Shown: piece by piece, positions 51,053-63,456 of the stretch
Layout of the letters: each line of letters begins with the position of its first letter
Position numbering within the stretch: the first letter of the stretch is position 1
NCBI RefSeq assembly: GCF_901933205.1
Contig: NC_044573.1
Span: 58,468,493 to 58,532,492, forward strand
Reading direction: 5' to 3'
Source: Camarhynchus parvulus
Lineage: Eukaryota > Chordata > Aves > Passeriformes > Thraupidae
Length of the DNA: 64,000 bases
Made by a program: the position numbers and the translations under genes
The notes under the pieces: generated by a model
Databases searched by the model: none
What the model was told of the DNA's origin: nothing
Seen by the model: the letters and a program-made list of their open reading frames with translations, nothing else

Positions 51053-53370
51053 TTTTCTATTGTATGGCAGAAACTGAAGCACTGGCATGCTAGATAAGTG
51101 TATTTGGATAAATACATTGATCTGAACACATAAAGGTGACACTTTCAGAAATGTAGTTCAACACATCAGTTTGCAACATAATATTTACAACAATCTCTGT
51201 CTGTCTTAAATGTGAGCAACACCAAAACTCTGCACATTGGGGATGTATGTACTACCTGTGACTGGGAAAGATAAAATAAGATTCCTGTAGTCTCCCCCAA
51301 GTCATGTTCTGCAGGCTGTCTCTTCCTGTGTCACAGTCCTCAGCCCCTCTGTGAGATCTCTTACTTGTACAGGTTGGCCTTTGGCTGGGCAATTATGTTG
51401 GATCTCAGCAATTACTGATGTTACTTCAGCTAATGAACATGATCCACAAATTACTGTCTCTGTTCTCAGGGCTACAAAGGTGACAAAAATCTTGTTTGCT
51501 TTCAGCCAGCCTGATCTCTTCAGGAAAATGAATTCTTGACTTTTTTTAACTCATGTACTTGGCTATCCACTGGCATGTGTTAAAACCTCTAATTACTTCT
51601 TTCAGGGACAGGTAGGTAATTACATTTCTGTCACTATCTTTTTGAAAATTGGTACATCTCAAGTGGATTCAGGCTTTTGCAAAACGGAGAATCACAGCCA
51701 GAATGCTGTGATGGTACAAGCAATAGCAAATGACCTTGAAATGGTCAAATCTCAGATTACACAGAGGGTAAATTGGGTCACCCTTATACAAAATTCAATT
51801 TGAGAATTTATCTGTTTAACTCAAAGGTAATATTATGTCAGTTAAATGTTTTTCTAGCCTGCAGTATGGTTAGTATTTTTTCTGCAAAAAATACTTCCAC
51901 ATCACATATTTTGTGTTCTATATCTTGTAAGAAATGGAGAGAGTTCAGATGTTCTGAGAACAGAATAGGCCGGGGAACTAAGAGAAGTTTCAATTAATTA
52001 GGAAAGAGCATTTGCATTTTCGGTGCACAACACTGGCTGTTTGATTTTAGTGCTAAAAAAATGTATGGGTATGTTCAGGCATCAAAATATGGTAGTCACT
52101 TTATGCAGGTTCACTTTATTTTATATCAATCTATTTTATATGTATTTAGCTATATATCTGTAAGAGTTGTAGCTAATTTTCATCTAAGCTTATTATACTA
52201 GAGTGTAGATTGTTATTGTTGAAGAGAACTAAGTACCTGTGCCAAGGGAAGGGTTTTCATGCAAAAGCTGACATACAAGAGATCATGAGTAAAAGCCAGA
52301 AAAGCCTTTACTGGAAAAAAAATCCCTCACTGATTTTTCCCAGTTGAAATAAGAATAATCATGGTAATTGTATGCTGCGAGCTTGTTGGTTATATTGCAT
52401 TCTTTACTCTAAGAATGGGCCTAAAGTTGCCACAGAAGCATTTTTGATGTAACAAGCTGGCTAGAAAAATTTTTGACATTTCTGTAGCCCATACTACTGA
52501 AAATCAAAACAGAGAGCCTTATCAGGGACAGAATGCTGAATACAATTTTAAGTCAGTTTTGGGGTTGATATTTTTGTCTTGGCTACCAACTCTATGAAGA
52601 GCCAGCAATAATGCGCATTATTATATGAGGACAACTATGATTATATGCCTCTTTTGTGCAGCTATAAAAGGTCTGCTTTAGTGTGAAGTAGAAATATAGA
52701 CTGTGCACATTGTAATAAACTTGCTACTCTATATTTAGGGGATAAATATGCTTTCAGTAATCAGTTAAAATACATGGTCACCAGCTGTCTAGAAAATATT
52801 TAGTACAAAATCAACCTTAATATTTCTTCAATAAATTAGCAATTTAATCAGGGTAAGTAAAGATATGGTTTTTTTACAAAGCCTACACACTCAGAGGATT
52901 TATGCACTTTTTGATAGAGAATATAGTTTTTCAGGTTTTTTTTCTTCAAACCACACCTAAGTGTCTTGTCTGCAGTGCTTTCTGAAAGTGAGCTGTAGAA
53001 ATGCTGACCAGAAAGAGCAATAGTTAAACAGGAATTCATATGTGACTAGTGTAACTGCAATTTTAGACCAGGAAAAACTTGAAGGTTTAGTACCAGTGTG
53101 GAAGGACACATCCTTCATCCATTTCTCCACAGCTCTGTTAACATGACAGCTCTCCTTGAATACTTTTTGCGTAGACATTTTGGCCCTATTGCTCATACTC
53201 ATCACTTTGGTTTACCCAATATCAGCATCTTTCCATTAAATTATGCTGATTCCCTGGGAGATGATGGAAATAGGTTAATCTAATCCATCTTTAACTGTGT
53301 TTGTTATGCTGTATGTACTCATTACTGTTAGACTTTTTTTCCAAGGTATTTTTGTCTTAATTCTGTTTTG

Positions 53371-53397
53371 CACTGCATTGCAGTAGGCAATGCAGTG
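53371..53397. repeat. 11-bp inverted repeat with 5-nt loop
   Basis: Arms CACTGCATTGC and GCAATGCAGTG flank AGTAG. The stem is too short for a microRNA precursor, and the flanks do not extend it. Confidence 0.85.
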
Positions 53398-54609
53398 ATA
53401 AATGAGACCTCATTTAAGGGTCCTGCCTTATTTTGTACACAAAATTGTACAAAATCTTGATAACTGGGAATGCTAAGATACACTAAAACCCAGAGCTCTC
53501 AAAGAGAAACAGTGGCTTAGCAGCCAGGTGTAGAATGAGGTTCACACTTAAACAAAAATTGAAGTGCTTCAGTGAATAGCCATGTATGAAAAACCAAAAT
53601 AATTTTTTAAATGTTGGAAGACAATAGAAATTCTGACACACCTCTTTACCTCTAATATGTATGGAATTTCAAAATAGTTTTGTTTTTTTAAGAAAGTAGC
53701 CTTAAATAACATCAGCACTTTTTTCTAGCATTGTGTTGACAGTGGCATTTTGGTCTTTTTTTGTTGCTGCAGAAAGACACATTTTTCAAAGCATGATTTA
53801 TCTGTGTAATACAGATTTCTAAAATAATTTATTGTCCAAAATACTAACATTCTGAAAATGTATTTTAGTTATTGATGAGTGACTTAGCTTTCAAATCTTA
53901 AAAATTTATTTAAAAACAGAGCTATGACTAAAGGCAACATTTCATGCTTTTTCAAATTATTAATATAGTTTTAGGCATGCTTTTGCTTAAAAAAATGCAT
54001 GTGTTATTAACAATTCTAACATATGAAAATTTAAATATCACTGTTATTGTAGTTGTTTAATGTGGTGTTTACCAGAAAAATATTTTAAAGTAGGAATGGC
54101 TAATATTTCTGTCTTCCACAGATTCTCAATGAATAATTTATTATCTTTCTGTTATATACAACACAGAGCTCATTTTGATATCATGTTCACAGTTACTGTA
54201 CAGTCTCTCAAACTAAGTTTAAACAGAAGGAGACTGTTAGCCTTGGAGGAGTTGGAAATAAACACAAATTCAATACAAGTGCCTTTGAACACATAATATC
54301 TTAGAATTGTTAATATATTATGGTATTTTTCAAATTAAAAATGTCTTCTAATATTTGTGTAACTTACTGTAAAACATTTTTTAAAAATAATTTTTAACAT
54401 GCTAATCTTTCATTACATGTGTGGGTCTCTCCCTGCTGATGAAAATAATCTATGCTTCTTAATAATGTACAGTAAAAAACAGAAAAAAAACTTCCTTCAT
54501 GATTTCAGCAATTAGGATTTATTCTACTTTTTAACATTTTTCAATAAAGTTTCTTCTTTGCTTACTTGAACTTAATTGAGATTAACAATCAGATATTTCC
54601 CATGTTTAG

Positions 54610-54685
54610 GTCTACCTTGGATATTCACCTTTAATGTGAAGTTTTATCCCCCTGATCCGTCACAGTTGACTGAAGACATCACTAG
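54610..54685 (+). CDS. EPB41L2: EPB41L2 coding exon 5: F1-F2 junction of FERM
   Basis: This 76-nt exon starts after CATGTTTAG and ends before GTATGC. Its first two bases complete codon 273 (Ser), followed by [14 protein letters not shown] and [10 protein letters not shown] (274-297), and it leaves two bases of Arg298. The NVKFYPPDP motif is a 4.1-family signature at the end of F1. The acceptor has a mixed, weak pyrimidine tract, but the phase and the fit to both neighbouring exons are exact. Confidence 0.94.
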
Positions 54686-56151
54686 GTATGCACAGGTCCT
54701 AATTTTAAACTTTAAATTACTATTAGTCTAATTTAAAAGCCACAGAGAATTTCTTCTTCAGTTTCTGGCTACTGTATACTATAGATATTCTTGCATACAT
54801 CAACTGCTTTTTGGAACAAGGTTGAAAAGGTAAAATGGAAACTTCTGGAAAAAACCTGAGCAAGAAGAATTTAATGTTAAGTGGGGATATGATTTGGGCA
54901 GCAGGTAAGGTGTGAGTGATAGTATGTAAAAGAAGCCAGTGGTTTATAGTCAGACTGCTGCTTTGTTATGAAACAAATGAGGGCACAGGGATCTTGAGCA
55001 AAGCTCAAAGGATCCAAGATACTTCAGTAATAATCTAGACTAGGTGGATGAAAATGTGGATTTACCCATGTGCTTTAAATAAAGCCATAAAACATAATAA
55101 AACCTGAAAATAATTATCTTCCAAACATCTTAGATAGAAAATACTTAGAATGTGGTGGATACTAAGCACCCGAAAGTAGCATTGCAAGGCTGATAACTGG
55201 GGATAGAGAGCAGAGAACTGAGTCATTTTTCTCACAAGCTACAGGAAACCTAAATACTTTGGTTTGGAGTTAGCTGACTCTGCTGAGGCAGGGTATGTGT
55301 TACATGTTGCATTGGATCACCCTTCTGCACAAAAGAAGATAGCTATGCAAGAGTGCAGCTAATATATTGCTACAGATAGGGATTTGTAGCATCATGAAAG
55401 ACATTTAGTACAGAGTGTATTTGCAAGAATTTGTGTATCTTTTGTTTGAAAATTTTCAGTGAGTTTGTTGGTTTTTCTATTGCGTGTTCAATTCATAAAA
55501 CATGTTTTGGTTATATCTTCAATCTTAGTTTCACTAGTAAGACTTTTTTTTAAATATACATTAAAAAATTCTCTGCTAAGGTGGGCATGTCTGCTGATGT
55601 TTAACTTGTTAAATTTGGTGGAAGACTGTATACAGTACCTGAAATATTGAATTGTAATACTACTTGGTTTAAGAAAGGTAATTATGGTTTCAGTACTAAA
55701 CTAGATTTCTTTTCTGTATTACATGACATGCTTAGCTTGTGAACTGCAAGGGATATAAAAGTTGGAGTTTCAAAGCCAAAGGGAAATGCATAGCTTATAT
55801 TTTTAAACCATAGATACCTGCAGGCTACAAAGTGAACTTAACAAGATCCTAAGTCAACTTTTGTTTAAAACTAAATAGCTTTTTATTAATTTATATTGGA
55901 AATTAGAATTTTTCCTGCTTTTCACATTTTTTATGAAAGTAATATTGACCCTTAAAAATCAAGTGAAATTTTTTGTGTGGTAATAATGCTCAAATAATAT
56001 AAGGTCATTATTAATGCATTCGCCTACTTTAAAACACACTTACCTTACATGCTTCTTGATGAATTCTGCCATATTTCTCATTATCTGCCATAGGTAACCC
56101 TTTCTTTGTTCTTCTTTCTCTTTGGTTGTTTTTTTCTCCTTTGTCTTGCAG
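54686..56151 (+). other. EPB41L2 intron between coding exons 5 and 6 (1.5 kb)
   Basis: Borders are GTATGC and TTGCAG. AT-rich unique sequence; no repeat or extra exon recognised. Confidence 0.9.
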
Positions 56152-56370
56152 GTATTTCTTGTGCCTACAGCTTCGCCAGGATATTGTATCTGGCCGACTG
56201 CCGTGTTCTTTTGTGACTCATGCCCTCCTTGGTTCATATACCCTGCAGGCTGAGCTGGGTGATCATGACCCAGGGGAGCACAGCAGTGATTATATCAGTG
56301 AATTCCAGTTTGCACCCAATCAGACTCAAGAAATGGAAGAGAAAGTGGCTGAGCTACACAAAACACACAG
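56152..56370 (+). CDS. EPB41L2: EPB41L2 coding exon 6: FERM F2 lobe
   Basis: The largest FERM exon in the window (219 nt). It follows a strong T/C tract with TTGCAG and precedes GTATGT. One base completes Arg298; residues 299-370 follow, and two bases of Arg371 remain. It encodes the four-helix, acyl-CoA-binding-protein-like F2 lobe: [20 protein letters not shown], then [19 protein letters not shown], and ends [12 protein letters not shown]. The loop [13 protein letters not shown] differs from human 4.1G in several residues, as expected for a surface loop. Confidence 0.95.
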
Positions 56371-56824
56371 GTATGTCAGATACAGTGGGATTAAAAGATG
56401 TCATGATGCTTTGTCACATTTATGTCAATTCTCCTAAGAGTATGTGTAAATCTGCTGAACTAAACTTACTGTTACTTTGGAAATCATTTCTTATGTAACT
56501 AAAAGCTCTTACTTTGCTGTGTTTAGAAAGTTGAGTTTGAAAATAGTAGTTGCACTAAAGTCTTGGTGGAGAACTTTTGGAGAAAAGTATTTTTATATGA
56601 ATTAGTTTAAGCAGCATACATCTGTTTGAATGAGTGAAGGTGGAAATCTGTACTCAAAAAAGTACAGTAAAATTATATGCTGTGAAAGAACACTTCTGTA
56701 GAGCAAAAATGCTCTTGATACCTTATAAACTGAGGTTTTTCTATCAGTCTGAATTTCAGGATTCCACTCAGTTTTGACACTCGATTTTTTGCCAATAAAC
56801 TCAAAGCTTGTTCAATGGTTTTAG
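56371..56824 (+). other. EPB41L2 intron between coding exons 6 and 7 (454 bp)
   Basis: Borders are GTATGT and TTTTAG. No feature recognised inside. Confidence 0.9.
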
Positions 56825-56912
56825 GGGCTTGACTCCAGCACAGGCAGATTCCCAGTTCCTAGAAAATGCTAAGAGACTTTCCATGTATGGAGTGGATTTA
56901 CATCATGCCAAG
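56825..56912 (+). CDS. EPB41L2: EPB41L2 coding exon 7: end of FERM F2 lobe
   Basis: This 88-nt exon lies between TTTTAG and GTATTG. It completes Arg371 and encodes residues 372-400: [18 protein letters not shown], then [11 protein letters not shown]. The [12 protein letters not shown] and [10 protein letters not shown] segments are 4.1-family hallmarks leading from F2 to F3. It ends in phase 0. The GTATTG donor is the least consensus-like in the gene here; with only 454 bp to the previous exon, splicing may rely on exon definition. Confidence 0.94.
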
Positions 56913-58175
56913 GTATTGGGGATTGGGTTTTGTTTGGTTTTGTTTTAGGATAGACATGCTAAGTATTAAAGAAAATACTATATATATAGATTTTTTTTTT
57001 TAAGTCATATGCTTAATTATTGGCTGTAGGCCTTTATCTCTTGGTTATAATAATTACTCAATTTACAACTCTAACATTAGTAGAATTTATATATAAATTT
57101 ATTTAGTACATAGATATGTGCAGCTTGGAAATAACATTTTACCCCTAAGAGCAAATAAAGACATTTAAAATGTCATATTTTCTATGCCAAGGAGATGCAG
57201 GGCCAATATAGTAAAGCCTAAAAGAACATATAATTATTTTCATAGTGTACCATAAGAGTTAAAAAAAAAAAATGGGGGGAGGTCGTGGGGGGGGAGGATT
57301 TTGGTGCTTTTTCCACTTCCAGGGGTAGGTCAAATCACATTTTCATTTCAAGTGGAAATTTTTTTGTTTGTTTGCTTTTGTTTAAAACCTCAGAAGACAA
57401 ATGAATAGCCTCCTCCCACTCCCTCTCATCAATCCAGAATCTCAAATCATTAGGAAATTTAAGGTATTGTAAGTGTATCAGTCTTGCATTTAAGAAAGAA
57501 AACCAAGACTTTTAAGTACTGGAGAAACATGGTTAAATTTTGTTTTGTTAGTTCTGCCAGTGAAGCAACTCCGTAATGACTGTGCTGGCATTTGATGTAG
57601 TTGATCAGTTGTTGGAGAGGACATGAGATTCTGCTGTATTGTGTAGTGTATCAGTAAGTGATTAGTTTTGTAGCCTCTAAAACTTGCATCAAATGCTGTC
57701 AGTGAAAGAGAATGCTCAGAAACCTGTCCATTACCTCCTTATCTTTGCTGGAATAGTACGTTACTGTAAAAGATCACCTTGATCACCAGCTTGTTCAGAC
57801 TTCCACTGACTGCTTTAAGTGGGATGGGCCTGGTTTTCATTTTTCTTCTTTTAATATTTATTGAAATTATTGCTAGCACACACACTGGCTATACCTTTCC
57901 TGCTTTTAAGTTGTTAACTTAGTCCCTATTACCAGAATATTGAAGAATTTCCCAGAACTGCAGCATATGTATGCCAAAACCATTACTTAGCGTCCAAAGA
58001 CTTTCCTATAAAATTAATGTACTTGGCTATTTCTGATTTCAGAATCTCATTGTCAGAGTCAGGTTTGAATATGAAACATACCCACTTACAATATTCCCTC
58101 AAGGTATGTCAGCAATAATTACTTGTTTGGAATGTTATTGAAGTGATTGTTATGAAATTGTCTCGTACCTGGTAG
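56913..58175 (+). other. EPB41L2 intron between coding exons 7 and 8 (1.3 kb)
   Basis: Borders are GTATTG and GGTAG, both weak. It contains an A12 run followed by G-rich sequence (57261-57298) and a well-formed candidate cryptic exon at 58043-58103, only 72 bp before exon 8. Confidence 0.88.
57261..57298. repeat. Poly-A run followed by a G-rich tract
   Basis: Twelve A's, then T, then six G's, a short spacer, and eight G's. Low-complexity sequence in the intron. The G runs fall short of a standard four-run quadruplex motif. Confidence 0.8.
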
Positions 58176-58719
<544 letters not shown>

Positions 58720-58817
58720 CTGGAACAGTTTGAGAGCACTATTGGGTTTAAACTGCCAAACCATCGGGCTGCTAAAAGGTTATGGAAGGTTTGTGTGGAG
58801 CACCATACTTTCTTCAG
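58720..58817 (+). CDS. EPB41L2: EPB41L2 coding exon 9: FERM F3 lobe, second half
   Basis: This 98-nt exon lies between TTTCCAG and GTAAGT. It encodes residues 452-483 ([32 protein letters not shown]) plus two bases of Arg484. It forms the last strands and the long C-terminal helix of F3, the partner-binding groove in FERM proteins. The preceding intron is only 391 bp, the shortest seen here. The frame continues upstream without a stop to about 58612, but the family alignment and the consensus splice site fix the border. Confidence 0.95.
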
Positions 58818-59067
58818 GTAAGTGATAATTCTCTCCTTCCCCCACTTTGCAAGGTATACTCATATCTTTCTTTTAAAGGATGGAGGAAAGTAAAGATTTC
58901 CCCCTTCTTTGCCCCTTGCAGTATCACCTCTTAGATAGAAGATACCCTGACAATAACTGACCCCAAATTACCAATTCCTAAAATCTCAAGTATAATTAAC
59001 TGCTTTATCAAAACTTTCAGAGAGCTAAGAGGGTGGAACTAAACAAGTAGTCATGGAGCACTGAAGG

Positions 59068-59195
59068 TATGCAAGAACTGTCTGGCCTCAATCCTGTGCC
59101 ATGTGCTCTGGAATGGCCCTGCTTGAGCAGGGAGGTTGGACCAGATGACCCACAGTGGTCCCTTCCAACCTGATACATTTTGTGATTTGTGTTAA
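59068..59195 (+). mobile_element. CR1-X-like LINE 3' end, sense
   Basis: Typical CR1-X 3' UTR phrases appear in order: CTGTCTGGCCTCAATCCTGT, ATGTGCTCTGGAATG, CCTGCTTGAGCAGGGAGG, TTGGACCAGATGACCCAC, then GTGGTCCCTTCCAACCTGAT, ending TTTTGTGATTTGTG. Only about 130 bp remain. Its end resembles the tail of the SINE at 50908-51052. Confidence 0.9.
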
Positions 59196-59781
59196 GATTT
59201 CCTGAGACTGACTTTTCAGAATGACCATCTAAAAAGCCCACATACATCATCATCACAGAAGCTCTTAGGTCTTGACAGTAATCTTCGTTCAATTAATTTC
59301 AACGTTCTGCTGAGTGTAAATGCTTCTAGCTGAATTTTTCCTTATTTATGAACTAGGTTGAGTTCACAGTCATTCTTCAAAAAACAGAATCACTTTAATC
59401 AGACTGTTGTTTATGTAATAATCCAAAACATCCTCTGCATTTTTTTCTCCAGCAACTGAGGAACACAGAATTCTGAATTGGTCATTGAAACTATGATCTA
59501 TTTGTAAATGAGCACCTACCTTAACAAGAGGCCAAGGGTTGTTCCTCTGTCTACTTCCTTCACTGAAAAGGATTTTGACATTGTTTGATTTTTATAACAC
59601 ACATTCCATGAGTGTGTACTTATGCCCCCTGCAGCCTAGGAGTCACAGATTTAGGTTGAATCTCCTATGACTTGGATAGGCATTGAATCTGAGTTTTTCC
59701 TTCAAAGCACAGTGTGTTTGTACCATAAGTACAAACAGTACCTAGGGTGTGTAATGGTAAGCTTTCTCCTTTGGTAACCTG

Positions 59782-59797
59782 TTTTTTTTTTTTTTTT
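59782..59797. repeat. Poly-T run (16 nt)
   Basis: Uninterrupted T run. No adjacent retrocopy was recognised, so I treat it as a simple repeat. Confidence 0.85.
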
Positions 59798-62401
59798 AAA
59801 TAAACCAGTTGTGTTTTAAAGTAGATGCAATCCTGTTGCTGAATGTACTTGCTAGACAGAACTTCAGAGAACCTGGGGACTAGGAGGCCTAAGCAGATGA
59901 TTACTGGAACTGTCTCATTGGATGGTTTTCAGTATTTAGATTTTCATTGATTGTAGCATGTTCTTCAATGCAGAGGTAGAACTTAAGCTGAAATTACCAA
60001 ATCTCAGCATAAATCAGTCCAAATACTTAATTTAGAAGCACTTATTTTTTAAATCTTGATCAGAGATTTTGTTTTTCATGTTGATAGAATTCATTTATTA
60101 ACACAGTCCAGCATTCAAGTCTTATTGAAAATTTGAAGTCTGCTTTGTCTGGTGGTGTCTATTACCACAAATAGCATGCAGTTCTGTCCACAGTGAAAAG
60201 TTTATTAATACTCTTCAAATAACTCATGCAGTGATTTGCTTTGTTGGTAAGATGTATTTACTAGTTTTATAGTAATAAAATAGACCTGAATAAGGAAAAA
60301 GCAAATCTTATGAAAGTCAAAAATCCTAAACTGACAACTACCATTTGCAAGTCTGAAAGCTTTCAGAAGCATTAATAGCTATGAAATAACCTTACTACAG
60401 AAATACTGACACAATAAAAATAATTGGATTTTATTCCAATCAGAAGTGGCTTTTCCTAACCAGGAATGACATTATAACAAGAATTATGTAACAAATACTT
60501 GAACTGTTCTGTAAATCTATATACTCCACTGATGTCATCAGGGAGAAAATCCTCAGAACCTCTCATCCTGATTTAAAAACAGTAAAATAAAGCTAGCTCT
60601 ATCTCCCTTCAAAGATAAAAAGCAGAAAGCAATTGCTACAGTCCAAGAGACTGTACCTCATCCAGAGCATGTGTAAAGCTTGTGTATGATGCCACAGTAA
60701 ATTGTATACAGTTTAGATGCATATTTTTAGCTTCCAAATCTCTTAGCATGCCCTATATAACATGGTAAGATTCCTTGTGTTGTCTTATGTAATGTTTCAG
60801 TTTATCTCAAATAATCACATTGAGATCTGTTTTCTTATAATGTATAGGAAATTCCTAGTATATGAAGTTATTTATAAAAATTGTAATGAACTGTATTGAA
60901 AATGACTACCAAAGGGCATTGTATTCACTTGTTATCAGCTCAAACTTAGAGGATTCCAGTAGCATTTTCAAAGAGCAGCAATCTCCGTAAAAAATACAGT
61001 CAAACCATATATCTACATAAAAATTTTGAGGTAAGCTTAGTCGGCAGCTCTGGATCTTAACCAGTGTCTGCAGAAATGTGCTTTTATTTCTGCTTTATGA
61101 TATTTTGATATTTTCATGATTTTTTCAGCATCTCCTCAGAACGTCTTAAAGTGGTAAAAGCACAGTTTTCAGTTATTTATGTAATTAAACCTGTAATACA
61201 AAAATCCATTCAAATGCCCTTAATCAGGAAGTAATTAGTTCTCTTGTTTTTTCCACATTAAGAGATTAAAAGTTTATCTCAGCAGGGTGCAAGATAAAAA
61301 CGGCCATTAATGCTGCAACCTTGCCAAGAATGGAGAATCAAGAACTGAAGGAACCTTGGAAAAACCCTTTTAGCCTTCTTCCTCCCTCTTGGAAATAATG
61401 GGGAGAAGAACTAGGCTTGAATTGTTTTCTTTATAAATGTTGGAAGAAATTAAGATTTAGATGCATGCATATGCATCTTAGACATGGGGAATTGTATGCT
61501 TCTGGCTAGTGCCCCAGTAAACATCCCCTCTTAGGAAAAAGGGGGAAAGGTGTTTTTAAGATTTAGGTTTACTTCTCATTTCCTACAGTGATTTGGTTGA
61601 TAAGAAATTAATTTATTCCCAAGTCTAGTCTGTTTTGCTCATGAGAGCAATTGGTGAATGATGTCTCCCTGTCTTATCTCACCCATAAGCTGCCTGTTAC
61701 ATTTATCTCTCTCTTTTGTCCAGCTGAGAAAGGGGAGTGTCTTTGGTGGGGCCCGGTTATCAGCCAGGGTCATCTCACTGTTCTGTTTGCTAGGTATCTG
61801 AAAATTCTTCAGTTTTGCTGAAACACATTTAGAACGATCATTGTAGTCTTCAGAAGCCAGTACTAGATACTGCCTTAACATATATTGGATCAGATTCCAC
61901 TGACACAGATATTTCTGTGCAAGTGCTCAGAAGAGGAGAACAAAGTCAGCAAGTTTGAACTCTTGCTTGTCCATCTGTGCCACTCTCAGTACAAACGGCA
62001 TGTGAATTGCTGGTTCTGCTTGAAAGAAGTTGATATTCAGTGAGCTGCTTATTCTTTGCAAATTCTCAGCTCAAGAAGCTTTGTCTGCAATAATTTGATA
62101 GTTTTATACAGAGAAAGAGTAGGCCATGATGGGTGAGCATGTATTTTCAGCATTACACTGATCTAGGAAACAACTTCAAAGGCCTTTCCAGAGAAGCAGG
62201 GACTGGAAAGAGTTCTTGCAGTGATGACTGTTTGTCTTCTCAGCAAGGATTGCAGTGGACCCTCAGTGTTGCAGTTGATGGTCAGATTTCAAAAACAAAG
62301 TACAAGCAATAGGGTTAGATGAGTATAAACTTGAAGTTCTCATACTGAAGGAAATTCAGGGATGTAGAAAGGACCTGTCTTCAAACTCACTTGATGGTGG
62401 T

Positions 62402-62575
62402 ACAGAATCACAGAATCAACCAGGTTGGAAAAGACTTTGGAGATCATCAAGTCCAACCTATGACCTAATATCACCTTATCAACTAAACTATGGCACTAAG
62501 TGCCACATCCAGTCTTTTTTAAACGCCTCTAGGGACAGTGACTCCAGTAGCTCCCTGGGTAGCCCATTCTGGGCT
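62402..62575 (-). mobile_element. CR1 LINE 3' end, antisense, relatively well preserved
   Basis: It begins with an intact terminal repeat (AGAATCACAGAATCA) and continues GGTTGGAAAAGACTTTGG, ATCATCAAGTCCAACC, AACTAAACTATGGCAC, TAAGTGCCACATCCAGTC, ending near CCTGGGTAGCCCATTC. The clean terminal repeat and few differences from the remembered consensus suggest a younger insertion than the other copies. Confidence 0.94.
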
Positions 62576-63283
62576 TTCTGACAAGGACTCCAACACTTAT
62601 GGTACAAACACACATACTCAGCATTAACAGTACATGTAACCCTCTTTCTCACCCTTTTCACAGTATGCTTATTTGCCCACTCCTTATATCCAGCAAGCAT
62701 CAACCTATGTAATTTTACTAATGACACTGTAAAGAATCTAGAGTCTGAATGTAAACTGTTAAACTTGTTGCTGTTGGGTAACAACTCTCCAGTCTTCTCA
62801 ATCTTTTTTCACTTGATACTCGCTTTTATACAGCTTTGAGATACCATTCCCTAACTCTGAGGAAGAGCTTCTGTGTTGATACCTTAGAATATAGGAAAGG
62901 CAGTAGAAGTGGAATGTATAGCTTTTACTATAAGTAGCATTCTAAGGAGAGATCTGAGAGGTATTCTACATGACCTATAATGGCTTCAGCTTTCTACAAA
63001 AAATTAAAATTTAACCAAGACAATACCAAAAGATAGGAGTCCCAGATGCTTAGTCATACTGTGGAAAAATGTGATGGTTATCAGCATCACTCCGACTGCA
63101 AACAATAAATAACATGCATTGTTTGAAAGGTCTTTGAAGAGCTTACAGTAGAATCCTTTCTTGGAGAGCACAAATTTATACACTGTGAACTGAAGCTGAA
63201 GTACAATGAGAAGCTTCAAATTGCCTCATTAAATACTTAAAATAAAGCCTTTTAAACTGACTTTTCCCATATTTCCCTTTCAG

Positions 63284-63456
63284 ACTTCTCTCACCAGAAC
63301 AGCCTCCAAAAGCGAAGTTTCTGACCTTGGGTTCCAAGTTCCGCTACAGCGGCCGTACGCAGGCGCAGACCCGGCAGGCCAGCAACCTCATAGACAGACC
63401 AGCTCCGTACTTCGAACGCACTTCCAGCAAACGTGTTTCCAGGAGCCTTGATGGAG
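63284..63456 (+). CDS. EPB41L2: EPB41L2 coding exon 10: end of FERM and FERM-adjacent region
   Basis: This 173-nt exon follows TTTCCCTTTCAG and precedes GTATGG. It completes Arg484, encodes residues 485-541, and leaves one base (G) of the next codon. [19 protein letters not shown] closes [23 protein letters not shown], then [18 protein letters not shown], is the FERM-adjacent (FA) region unique to 4.1-type proteins. The basic Ser/Thr cluster near 529-538 fits the FA region's known role as a kinase target that tunes partner binding; which serines are used here is inference. The exon has about a dozen CpGs, far more than its surroundings. Confidence 0.94.

Larger units (their letters stand above)
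48796..54609 (+). other. EPB41L2 intron between coding exons 4 and 5 (5.8 kb)
   Basis: Borders are GTAAGT and TTTAG. It holds an AT-rich palindrome at 49050-49069, the tRNA-derived SINE at 50908-51052, and a hairpin at 53371-53397. The remainder is AT-rich unique sequence. Confidence 0.88.
58818..63283 (+). other. EPB41L2 intron between coding exons 9 and 10 (4.5 kb)
   Basis: Borders are GTAAGT and TTTCAG. It holds a sense CR1-X-like tail (59068-59195), a T16 run (59782-59797) and an antisense CR1 tail (62402-62575). The rest is AT-rich sequence without recognised features. Confidence 0.88.

Noticed and set aside
57275..57297. G-quadruplex
   Set aside because: Only three G3 runs with allowed loops can be made; a fourth is missing.
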